64,000 nt of DNA, taken from an uncultured Clostridia bacterium (GTDB lineage Bacteria > Bacillota > Clostridia > Christensenellales > Aristaeellaceae). Position 1 is the first letter of the stretch; every line of letters starts with the position of its first letter. Below the pieces are notes generated by a model. It searched no databases and was not told the origin of the DNA. It saw nothing but the letters and a program-made list of their open reading frames with translations. Below, in pieces: positions 8,463 to 15,854 of the stretch. Made by a program: the position numbers and the translations under genes. The stretch covers positions 5,123 through 69,122 of the forward strand of contig CALCQO010000048.1 in assembly GCA_937894675.1 (NCBI GenBank). The letters run 5' to 3'.

Positions 8463-8489
8463 AAATATCAGGAAAGTCGGTGGATCATC

Positions 8490-9428
8490 ATAGGCAAGCG
8501 AATACTTATTTCCCTGGGCGGCAATGCCCTGGGGACGGATTTTACCAGCCTGATGGCAACCTCCGCCACGGTGGCAAAGCCTGTGGCGGGACTCATCCGC
8601 AAGGGGTACGAGGTGCTGATTTGCCATGGCAACGGGCCTCAGGTGGGCATCATCAAAACCTCCATGGACATCGGCAACCGGGAAACGGGACAGCCGGTGA
8701 TGCCCATGTCCGACTGCGTGGCGGCCAGCCAGGCGTTTATCGGGTACCATCTGCAGAACGCCCTGCAGAATGCCCTGACACAATCAGGCATTGACAAATG
8801 CGTGGCCACCCTGATTACCCGGGTGGTGGTGGACAGGCAGGACAAGGGTTTTCAGAACCCCACCAAGCCTGTGGGCGCCTTTGTAACCAGGGAAGAGGCG
8901 GAAATCATGGAAAAGAGCGGCATCACCATGGTGGAGGATGCCGGCAGGGGCTACCGGGAGGTTGTGCCTTCCCCGATGCCCCAACGCATAGTGGAAAAGG
9001 ACGCGGTCCGGCAGCTGCTGGATATGGGCCAGGTAGTCATCGCCGGCGGCGGCGGGGGCATCCCTGTCACCTACGAACAGGGGCAATACCACGCCATCGA
9101 CGCGGTGATCGACAAGGACTGGGTGTCTATCATGCTGGCGGGGGATACAGGCTGCGACGAGCTGGTCATGCTGACCGGGGTGGAAAAGGTGGCCATCGCC
9201 TTCAATCAGCCCGGGCAGCGCTGGCTGGACAGCATAACGGTGTCCCAGGCGCGCCAATACATCAAGGATGGGGAATTCCCCGCCGGGTCCATGCTGCCCA
9301 AGGTGGAAGCGGCTATCCGCTTTGCTTCCTCTGCCCCGGGCAAGCGCGCGCTGATTACTTCCCTTAACAAGCTGGAGGAAGGCTTGGAGGGGGAAACAGG
9401 CACCTGGATTGTGCGGGATGACGAATAA
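8490..9428 (+). CDS. arcC: Carbamate kinase with apparent ATA start
   Basis: This kinase interconverts carbamoyl phosphate + ADP and carbamate + ATP. Homology begins at GKRILISLGGNALG, coded from 8493, and includes the essential GGN loop, HGNGPQVG, AGGGGGIPV and a DKD near the substrate site. The first ATG in frame (8553) would delete the GGN loop. No ATG, GTG or TTG lies between the upstream TGA (8460) and 8553. ATA 8490 is preferred: it stands where homologues have ATG-Gly-Lys-Arg, and GGTGG (8479-8483) is six bases away. The 312-residue length is normal. Alternatives are ATC 8484 or 8487, or a single-base sequence error. Confidence 0.85.
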   Translation: MGKRILISLGGNALGTDFTSLMATSATVAKPVAGLIRKGYEVLICHGNGPQVGIIKTSMDIGNRETGQPVMPMSDCVAASQAFIGYHLQNALQNALTQSGIDKCVATLITRVVVDRQDKGFQNPTKPVGAFVTREEAEIMEKSGITMVEDAGRGYREVVPSPMPQRIVEKDAVRQLLDMGQVVIAGGGGGIPVTYEQGQYHAIDAVIDKDWVSIMLAGDTGCDELVMLTGVEKVAIAFNQPGQRWLDSITVSQARQYIKDGEFPAGSMLPKVEAAIRFASSAPGKRALITSLNKLEEGLEGETGTWIVRDDE

Positions 9429-9444
9429 TGAATGGGAGGGTATC

Positions 9445-10689
9445 ATGCGGGAAGGATTTTTCTGGGCGGACATGCCCACAGCGCCTTACGGCGAAGGGGC
9501 CGCGTTTTTAACGGCGGCGGGGGGGCAGGATGTGCTGCGGTATCACCAGTCCTTTCCCCAGTATACGCAGACGCCTCTGGCGAAACTGGACGGTCTGGCG
9601 GCGCGGCTTGGCATCAAGGGTCTGTATATCAAGGATGAAAGCTACCGTTTCGGCCTAAACGCCTTCAAGGTGCTGGGCGGCAGCTACGCCATGGGGCGCT
9701 GGATTGCCGGGCGGCTGGGCATCGCGCCTGAGGAGATGACCTATGACCATCTTACAAGCGAGGAAGTGCGCGGCAAACTGGGGGAAGTAACCTTTATTTC
9801 CGCTACAGACGGCAACCATGGCCGGGGCGTCGCCTGGACAGCCAAGGCGCTGGGGCAAAAATCGGTTATCTACATGCCCTCCGGCACCGCCAGGGAAAGG
9901 CTGGAGAATATCCGCAAATTGGGGGCGGACGCCTCCATTCTGGACACGAACTATGACGACTGTGTGCGCCTGGCCGCCCAGCACGCCAGGGAGCGTGGCT
10001 GGGTGATGGTGCAGGACACCGCCTGGGAAGGGTATGAGGAAATCCCCCGGTGGATTATGCAGGGCTATGCCTCCATGGCGCTGGAAGCTTCCGGGCAATT
10101 GGAGGGCGTCACCCCCACCCATGTGTTTTTGCAGGCGGGCGTGGGCTCCCTGGCGGGGGCGGTAGCCGGGCTGCTGCGGGATGTGTACAAGAAACAGCCG
10201 CCCCGTGTCTTCATTGTGGAGCCCAACAAGGCGGACTGCCTGTACCAAACAGCCCGTCAGAACGACGGCCGGCTGCACGCGGTGGCGGGCAGCTTGGATA
10301 CCATTATGGCGGGGCTGGCCTGCGGGGAAGTGTGCACCATCGCCTGGGATGTACTGAAGGAAACTGCCCAAGCCGTCATCAGCTGCCCCGACTGGGTGGC
10401 AGCCCATGGCATGCGGGTGCTGGGCAACCCGGAAAAGGGGGATGAGCGGGTCATCAGCGGCGAAAGCGGCGCGGTAACCACCGGCCTCGCGGCGGCTGCC
10501 ATGCAAAGGGAAGACCTGGCTTGGCTGCGGGATGCCCTGGGGCTGGACGAAAAGTCTGTGGTGCTGTGCTTCTCCACCGAGGGGGACACGGATCAGCAGA
10601 ACTACCGGGATGTGGTGTGGCAGGGCAAGTACCCAAGCGACCCAAAGCATACCGGCGAATACAATCAACAGAAAGGGAGAGAAGTATGA
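9445..10689 (+). CDS. dpaL: Diaminopropionate ammonia-lyase
   Basis: This 414-residue fold-type II PLP enzyme (YgeX family) converts 2,3-diaminopropionate to pyruvate and two ammonia molecules through 2-aminoacrylate. The PLP lysine is Lys75 in RFGLNAFKVLGG. SATDGNHGRG and QAGVGSLAG are the substrate and phosphate loops, and ISGESGAVTTG lies near the C-terminus. GGGAGGG upstream of ATG 9445 sets the start; an upstream ATG at 9418 has no such site. It begins 16 bases after arcC and overlaps ridA by four bases (ATGA), so lyase and RidA are translationally coupled. The gene order recalls the ygeX-yqeA neighbourhood known in enterobacteria and clostridia. Confidence 0.9.
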   Translation: MREGFFWADMPTAPYGEGAAFLTAAGGQDVLRYHQSFPQYTQTPLAKLDGLAARLGIKGLYIKDESYRFGLNAFKVLGGSYAMGRWIAGRLGIAPEEMTYDHLTSEEVRGKLGEVTFISATDGNHGRGVAWTAKALGQKSVIYMPSGTARERLENIRKLGADASILDTNYDDCVRLAAQHARERGWVMVQDTAWEGYEEIPRWIMQGYASMALEASGQLEGVTPTHVFLQAGVGSLAGAVAGLLRDVYKKQPPRVFIVEPNKADCLYQTARQNDGRLHAVAGSLDTIMAGLACGEVCTIAWDVLKETAQAVISCPDWVAAHGMRVLGNPEKGDERVISGESGAVTTGLAAAAMQREDLAWLRDALGLDEKSVVLCFSTEGDTDQQNYRDVVWQGKYPSDPKHTGEYNQQKGREV

Positions 10690-11054
10690 AAACCATCGAA
10701 ACCAACAAAGCGCCGGGGGCCATCGGCCCCTATTCCCAGGCCAAGGTCGCGGGCGGCCTGCTGTTTACCTCCGGCCAGATTCCGGTGAACCCTGAGACCG
10801 GCATGGTGCCCGAGGGCATCGCCGCCCAGACGGAGCAAAGCTGCAAGAATGTGCAGGCGCTGGTGGAGGCGGCGGGCAGCAGCATGGACCATGTGGTGAA
10901 AACCCTGTGCTTCCTGCACGACATGGCAGACTTTGCCGCCTTTAACGAGGTGTATGCCAGGTATTTCCCCGGCAAGCCCGCCCGCAGCTGCGTGGCGGTG
11001 AAGGATATCCCCAAGGGCTGCCTGGTGGAAATTGAGGCCATCGCTGAATTGTGA
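10686..11054 (+). CDS. ridA: RidA family reactive intermediate deaminase
   Basis: A 122-residue cytosolic trimer-forming deaminase that hydrolyses 2-aminoacrylate and related enamines to keto acids and ammonia. Visible marks are GPYSQA at the N-terminus, TSGQIP, the active-site Arg in ARSCVAV, and the Glu in VEIEAIA. It starts inside the stop of the diaminopropionate lyase gene, whose reaction releases 2-aminoacrylate, so a dedicated clean-up role is a good inference. It is the last gene of the operon and a strong terminator follows. Confidence 0.93.
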   Translation: MKTIETNKAPGAIGPYSQAKVAGGLLFTSGQIPVNPETGMVPEGIAAQTEQSCKNVQALVEAAGSSMDHVVKTLCFLHDMADFAAFNEVYARYFPGKPARSCVAVKDIPKGCLVEIEAIAEL

Positions 11055-11070
11055 GAACATGATGGATCCC

Positions 11071-11098
11071 GCCCCGGCTGAGCAAGCCGGGGCTTTTT
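11071..11098 (+). terminator. Terminator after ridA
   Basis: Stem GCCCCGGCT (11071-11079) / AGCCGGGGC (11085-11093), loop GAGCA, then TTTTT. Confidence 0.92.
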
Positions 11099-11110
11099 GC
11101 CGGGAACATG

Positions 11111-11138
11111 TTTCCTTATCCGTAAAGAGTGGTATAAT
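11111..11138 (+). promoter_or_regulatory. Probable promoter of the interrupted secreted-protein gene
   Basis: A perfect TATAAT (11133-11138) with only a weak -35 (TTTCCT, 11111-11116, spacer 16). It lies 45 bases upstream of the ATG at 11183. Confidence 0.5.
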
Positions 11139-11182
11139 CATACACAGGACGAGGAAGTCCGGAAGAAAGGGAGGAATACCTG

Positions 11183-11731
11183 ATGAAAAAATTGATCGCA
11201 TTATTATTGGCTGTACTGCTGATGGTGCCCGCTTTTGCCATGGCCGCGTCGGTGGATGTGGCTGCCCTTAGCGACGCGGAACTGGCCGAACTGGCGGAAA
11301 AAATCGCTGTGGAGCAGCGCGACCGCCTGAAGGCCAACACCCAGTACCTGGCGTCGGGCAACCTGGGGGTTCACTTTATCGGCATCAAATCCGTGGAAAT
11401 GGTAAAGGACATCATGGGCAACGACGCCCTTAACATCACCATCAACTACTATCATGATGATCCGGCCAATACCTATATGCCTGTTATCGCCTACGGCGAG
11501 GAAGTCACCCAGGACGACTAGCCCATGGAGAGAACCTATGTGGTGGGCGACAATCGCGCCAACAACAGCGACGCCATGCGCAGCCTGAAAGTAGGCGAAA
11601 TGGTGGAGCTCTCCAGCGCCTATGCCCTGAAAGACGCAACCAAGCCTGTGGTCATCACCTACCGCCAGCCCGGCATCTTTGTCGGCCCCGTGGAGGATGA
11701 GCAGCTCATTACCTACACCTGGCAGCCCTGA
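11183..11731 (+). pseudogene. Secreted DUF5067-like protein gene interrupted by in-frame TAG
   Basis: The first part codes 112 residues with a signal peptide (MKKLIALLLAVLL, cleavage near AMA-AS) and ends at TAG 11519-11521. The same frame stays open after the TAG to TGA at 11729, adding about 69 residues (NNSDAMRSLKVGEMVEL, then YALKDATKPVVITY) that read as the second half of one beta-rich extracellular domain. The pattern of Asn-Asn-Ser-Asp followed by a plus-Pro-Val strand recalls DUF5067. GGGAGG precedes the ATG and a terminator follows 11731, so this is one gene unit. A nonsense mutation, readthrough or a sequence error are the options. ATG 11525 has no signal peptide, so a separate second protein is unlikely. 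Confidence 0.6.
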
Positions 11732-11745
11732 AACAACCACAGCTC

Positions 11746-11770
11746 AAAAACCGCCCGACGGGCGGTTTTT
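11746..11770. terminator. Terminator after the interrupted gene
   Basis: AAAAACCGCCC / GGGCGGTTTTT with a GAC loop. The A-run on the left and T-run on the right make it usable on both strands. Confidence 0.9.
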
Positions 11771-11776
11771 GTTTTC

Positions 11777-11805
11777 TTGACAGGGGAGAAGGGCAAACCT
11801 ATACT
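11777..11805 (+). promoter_or_regulatory. Promoter of the secreted PIG-L deacetylase gene
   Basis: TTGACA (11777-11782), 17 bases, TATACT (11800-11805), immediately after the preceding terminator. It supports ATG 11838 as the start. Confidence 0.85.
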
Positions 11806-11837
11806 GAAATCACGCAATGAACCCATCAGGAGGCTCC

Positions 11838-13058
11838 ATGAGAACTCGATTAATACTGGCCGTAATCCTATGCATGCTTCTGCCCATCTCCGCCCTGGCG
11901 GCCTTGGGACAGAATGAGACGATTTTTCCGCCCCTGCCCGGGGAAGCGCCGGACATTACATCGGAATGCGCAATCGAGGTTTCCAGCCAGAGTTCCGCTG
12001 TGCCCGCGCTGACGGACAGGGATATGCACACCTATTGGGAGGGCAGGGCGAACAGCAAAAGGCTTACCATCACCAGCCCGCAAAAGATGTACGGGCTGTA
12101 CATCTGCTGGGCGCAAACGCCCAAAGACTGGCGGCTTTCCCAGGCTGCGGACGGGGAAGTGATAGATACCAGCCTGGACGCGGTTGGAATCCAGCACCAG
12201 TATGTGCCCCTGCAGGGAGCGACCAAGGTGCAGCTGATGCCCGGGGAGGGAAGAAACAATTGGTTTGGCGTCAGGGAACTGTATGTCTTTGGAGAAGGCG
12301 ATGTGCCCCGATTTGTCCAGCGCTGGCAGATGCCCGACGAAACATGCGACCTGATGCTCTTTACCGCCCATCCTGATGACGAGGCCCTCTTTTTCGGCGG
12401 CTTGCTGCCCACCTACGCCGGGGAAATGAAGAAGGATGTGGTGGTCAGCCTGTTTTCACCTGTGGGCAACATACGCACCAGCGAACTGCTCAATGCCCTG
12501 TGGCTCGCGGGGGTGACCAACTATCCGGTGCTCGGCCCCTTCCGGGATTTCAACTCCAGAAGTCTGGAAAGGGCGTACCAGCAGTTTGACAAAGCGACGG
12601 TATACTCCTATGTAACGGGCATGCTGCGCAGATACAAGCCAAATGTCCTGATTACCCATGACAGGGCCGGCGAATACGGCCACGGCATGCACAGCATCTG
12701 CGCCGACAGCGCCATGAAGGCTTTCGATTTTGCCGCCGACCCCAAGCGGTACCCTTCCAGCGCCAAGCAGTACGGCGCTTTCCAGGTGCAAAAACTCTAC
12801 CTGCACCTGCTTGCCGACAACCCCCTGATTATGGACTGGGACAGGCCGCTGCCCAGCTTTGGCGGCATGACAGGCTTTGAGGCGGCCCAGGCTGCCTATG
12901 GCGAGCATCAGTCCCAGCACCGCTACACCCAGTTTCAGGTGGAGCCCTTCCTCAGCGACTATTCCAGCTACCATTTCGGTCTGTATAAAACCATGGTAGG
13001 CCCTGATGTATACAAGAATGATTTTCTGGAGAACACCGCTTCCGCGCTGAATCCCTGA
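11838..13058 (+). CDS. Secreted PIG-L family deacetylase
   Basis: A 406-residue exported protein. AGGAGG precedes ATG 11838, giving a signal peptide (MRTRLILAVILCMLL, ending near ALA-AL). Residues about 25-155 look like a beta-sandwich carbohydrate-binding module, with the discoidin-like pattern ALTDRDMHTYWEG and NNWFGVRELYVFGEG. The catalytic domain begins at AHPDDE (177-182), the zinc-site motif of the LmbE/PIG-L fold, and carries the second zinc element HDRAGEYGHGMHS. The family removes N-acetyl groups from GlcNAc-containing molecules. An extracellular location with a binding module suggests host glycans or cell-wall sugar as target. This is inference. Confidence 0.8.
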   Translation: MRTRLILAVILCMLLPISALAALGQNETIFPPLPGEAPDITSECAIEVSSQSSAVPALTDRDMHTYWEGRANSKRLTITSPQKMYGLYICWAQTPKDWRLSQAADGEVIDTSLDAVGIQHQYVPLQGATKVQLMPGEGRNNWFGVRELYVFGEGDVPRFVQRWQMPDETCDLMLFTAHPDDEALFFGGLLPTYAGEMKKDVVVSLFSPVGNIRTSELLNALWLAGVTNYPVLGPFRDFNSRSLERAYQQFDKATVYSYVTGMLRRYKPNVLITHDRAGEYGHGMHSICADSAMKAFDFAADPKRYPSSAKQYGAFQVQKLYLHLLADNPLIMDWDRPLPSFGGMTGFEAAQAAYGEHQSQHRYTQFQVEPFLSDYSSYHFGLYKTMVGPDVYKNDFLENTASALNP

Positions 13059-13097
13059 TGCCTTCTGGGTTTGGGGCATATTAGCCGGGTGCATAAA

Positions 13098-13132
13098 CAG
13101 GCTGGATTGTCTTGTCATCCGGCCTGCTTTTT
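13098..13132 (+). terminator. Terminator after the PIG-L gene, overlapping the next promoter
   Basis: Stem 13098-13107 (CAGGCTGGAT) with 13117-13126 (ATCCGGCCTG), one G-T pair, followed by CTTTTT (13127-13132). The -35 of the next promoter lies in the loop and right arm. Confidence 0.8.
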
Positions 13133-13140
13133 GATATAAT
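13112..13140 (+). promoter_or_regulatory. Promoter of the BMP binding-protein gene
   Basis: TTGTCA (13112-13117), 17 bases, TATAAT (13135-13140). The -35 sits inside the terminator hairpin of the preceding gene. Confidence 0.85.
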
Positions 13141-13191
13141 GGACGCGAAACAAACAAGGGTTTCAATACTAATTACAGGGAGGATTATTCC

Positions 13192-14253
13192 ATGAAGAAA
13201 CTTCTGGCACTCGTTCTGGTGCTGATGCTGGCGCTGCCCTTTGCGGCCCTGGCTGCGGAAGGCACCTATGAAATCGCAATGGTTACCGACATTGGCACCA
13301 TCGACGACAAGTCCTTTAACCAGGGCACCTGGGAAGGCGTTGTCGAGTACGCCGAAGCCAACGGCAAAACCTACAACTACTTTATGCCCAACGGGCAGTC
13401 CACCGAAATCTATCTGGACTTCATCGAGCAGGCTGTCAAAGCCGGCGCGAAAGTCATCGTCACCCCGGGCTTCCTGTTTGAAGAGCCCATCTACATCGCT
13501 CAGGATATGTATCCCGAAGTCAACTTCATCCTGATCGACGGCAACCCCCATAACGCTGATTACTCCGAGTACCGCACCGAGAAGAACGCCGTGGGCATCG
13601 TGTTTGCCGAAGAGCAGGCGGGCTTCCTGGCCGGCTACGCGGCTGTGAAGGATGGCTACACCAAGCTGGGCTTCATGGGCGGCATGGCTGTGCCCGCGGT
13701 TATCCGCTTCGGCTACGGCTTTGTGCAGGGCGCCGAGTACGCCGCCAAGGAAATGGGCGTTACCGGCCTGCAGCTGAACTACCACTACACCGGCGGCTTT
13801 GCCGCTACCCCCGAAGCCCAGAGCCTGGCCGCCGCCTGGTATGCTGACGGCATCGAAGTGATCTTTGCTTGCGGCGGCGCCGTGGGCGACAGCGTCATGG
13901 CCGCCGCGGAAGCTGCCGATGCCAAGGTTATCGGCGTGGACGTCGACCAGTCCGCCCAGTCCCCCACCGTTATCACCTCTGCCACCAAGGGCCTGGCTCC
14001 CTCTGTTGTGCAGACCCTGACCGCCATGTACGAAGGCAAATTCCCCGGCGGCGAAGCGCTGGTGCTGGACGCGGCCTCCCAGGGCGTCTCTCTGCCCATG
14101 GCCACTTCCCAGTTCAAGACCTTCACCCAGGCTGACTACGACGCCATCTTCGCAAAACTCGTTGCCGGCGAAGTCGCGCTGCTCAAGGATGTTGACGTTG
14201 CTGATGTGACCGCCATCCCTGTCACCGCCGTCACCGTTACCCCCATCCAGTAA
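13192..14253 (+). CDS. BMP family ABC transporter substrate-binding protein
   Basis: This 353-residue exported protein belongs to the BMP/Med/PnrA family that binds purine nucleosides for ABC importers. Marks are MVTDIGTIDDKSFNQGTWEG at the start of the mature part, IVTPGFLFEEP, and FGYGFVQGAEYAAKE. The signal peptide ends ALA-AEG and has no lipobox cysteine, unlike most Gram-positive homologues, so its anchoring is unclear. GGGAGG is upstream. The ATPase and permease genes follow at 14325-17939 behind a hairpin that may reduce readthrough, giving more binding protein than transporter. Confidence 0.9.
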   Translation: MKKLLALVLVLMLALPFAALAAEGTYEIAMVTDIGTIDDKSFNQGTWEGVVEYAEANGKTYNYFMPNGQSTEIYLDFIEQAVKAGAKVIVTPGFLFEEPIYIAQDMYPEVNFILIDGNPHNADYSEYRTEKNAVGIVFAEEQAGFLAGYAAVKDGYTKLGFMGGMAVPAVIRFGYGFVQGAEYAAKEMGVTGLQLNYHYTGGFAATPEAQSLAAAWYADGIEVIFACGGAVGDSVMAAAEAADAKVIGVDVDQSAQSPTVITSATKGLAPSVVQTLTAMYEGKFPGGEALVLDAASQGVSLPMATSQFKTFTQADYDAIFAKLVAGEVALLKDVDVADVTAIPVTAVTVTPIQ

Positions 14254-14262
14254 TTCATACCG

Positions 14263-14297
14263 TCGGGCTGTCTCCTGCGGGGGACAGCCCGATTTTT
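14263..14297 (+). terminator. Partial terminator between binding-protein and ABC genes
   Basis: TCGGGCTGTC (14263-14272) pairs with GACAGCCCGA (14283-14292), followed by TTTTT. No clear promoter lies between it and 14325, so it probably acts as an attenuator that lets some transcripts pass into the ABC operon. Confidence 0.8.
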
Positions 14298-14324
14298 CAT
14301 ACCTGCGCAGAATAAGGGAGCGAC

Positions 14325-15854
14325 ATGAGCGATTACATCATCCAGATGCTGCATATCACCAAGGACTTTCCGGGCATCCGCGCCAATGACGATGTCACCC
14401 TGGAGCTGAAAAAGGGCGAAATCCACGCCCTGCTGGGGGAGAACGGCGCCGGAAAATCCACGCTGATGAGCATTCTGTTCGGTTTGTACCAGGCGGATGG
14501 CGGCGAAATCCACAAGGACGGGAAAAAGGTGGAGATCCGCAACCCCAACGACGCCAACGCCCAAGGCATCGGCATGGTGCACCAGCATTTTAAGCTGGTA
14601 CACAATTTTACGGTGCTGGAGAACATTGTGCTGGGCGTGGAAACCACGCAGAATGGTCTGCTGAAAATGGATCAGGCGCGCAAAAAGGTCATGGATCTGT
14701 CCGAGCGCTACGGCCTGCGGATAGACCCGGACGCCTACATTTCCGACATCACCGTGGGCATGCAGCAGCGTGTGGAAATTTTAAAGATGCTCTACCGGGA
14801 CAATGACATCCTGATTTTTGACGAGCCCACCGCCGTTTTAACCCCTCAGGAGATTGAGGAACTGATGAACATCATGCAGGGTCTGGCCAAGGAAGGTAAG
14901 AGCATTCTGTTCATCACCCATAAGCTCAACGAAATCAAGCAGGTAGCCGACCGCTGCACCGTTCTGCGCAAGGGCGCCTATGTAGGCACCGTGCAGGTGC
15001 AGGATACCTCTGTGGAGGAAATGGCGGAAATGATGGTGGGGCGAAAAATCAGCTTCACCATCGACAAGCAGGAAGCCCGCCCTGGCGATACCGCGCTGAA
15101 GGTGCAGGGGCTGACGGTGGACGGCCGCCATGGCAAGAAAGCCGTCAACAATGTGTCCTTTGACGTGCGCCAGGGGGAAATCGTCTGCATTGCCGGCATT
15201 GACGGCAACGGGCAGAGCGAGCTGGTCTACGCCCTGACGGGGCTGATGCCCATCAGCGCCGGCACCATTTCTTTGATGGGGCAGGATATTACCTCCACCA
15301 CCATCCGCCAGCGCAATGACAAGGGTTTGGCCCATATCCCGGAAGATCGTCACCAGTACGGCCTGGTGCTGGATTATGATTTGCAGCAGAACCTGGCGCT
15401 GAAAAATTACTACTCCGACCAGATGCAGAGTCACGGCTTCATCCGCTTTGGCCAGGTGCGTGATCAGGCGGAAGCGCTGATTGAGCGCTTCGACGTGCGC
15501 TCCGGCCGGGGGCCGGAGACGGTGGTGCGCTCCATGTCGGGGGGCAACCAGCAGAAGGCCATCATCGCCCGGGAAATCAACGAGGATCCCCAGGTGCTCA
15601 TCGCCGTGCAGCCCACCCGCGGGCTGGACGTGGGCGCCACCATATACATCCACGAGCAGCTGGTGAAGGAGCGGGACAACGGCAAGGGCATCCTGCTGAT
15701 CTCCCTGGAACTGGACGAGGTGTTCCAGCTGGCTGACCGGATTCTGGTCATTTACGAAGGCGCCATCGTCGCGGAACTCAACGGCAAGGAAGCCACCGCC
15801 CAGGAACTGGGCTTGTACATGGCGGGCTCGCGCAGGGAGGAAACACATGCATAA
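14325..15854 (+). CDS. Nucleoside-type ABC importer, double ATP-binding subunit
   Basis: A 509-residue protein with two nucleotide-binding domains in tandem. The first has Walker A GENGAGKST, a variant signature VGMQQRV and Walker B LIFDEPTAVLTP. The second has a degenerate Walker A GIDGNGQSE, signature MSGGNQQK and Walker B-like LIAVQPTRGLD. Such asymmetry is normal for the sugar/nucleoside class (RbsA, NupO, YufO). It energises import at the membrane with the two permeases encoded next. Its last 8 bases overlap the first permease gene. Confidence 0.93.
   Translation: MSDYIIQMLHITKDFPGIRANDDVTLELKKGEIHALLGENGAGKSTLMSILFGLYQADGGEIHKDGKKVEIRNPNDANAQGIGMVHQHFKLVHNFTVLENIVLGVETTQNGLLKMDQARKKVMDLSERYGLRIDPDAYISDITVGMQQRVEILKMLYRDNDILIFDEPTAVLTPQEIEELMNIMQGLAKEGKSILFITHKLNEIKQVADRCTVLRKGAYVGTVQVQDTSVEEMAEMMVGRKISFTIDKQEARPGDTALKVQGLTVDGRHGKKAVNNVSFDVRQGEIVCIAGIDGNGQSELVYALTGLMPISAGTISLMGQDITSTTIRQRNDKGLAHIPEDRHQYGLVLDYDLQQNLALKNYYSDQMQSHGFIRFGQVRDQAEALIERFDVRSGRGPETVVRSMSGGNQQKAIIAREINEDPQVLIAVQPTRGLDVGATIYIHEQLVKERDNGKGILLISLELDEVFQLADRILVIYEGAIVAELNGKEATAQELGLYMAGSRREETHA

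Noticed and set aside
8460..8490. TGA between NTPase and carbamate kinase read as selenocysteine or fusion
   Set aside because: Carbamate kinase and P-loop NTPase are complete separate domains, the linker codons are not conserved-looking and no SECIS-like hairpin follows the TGA.
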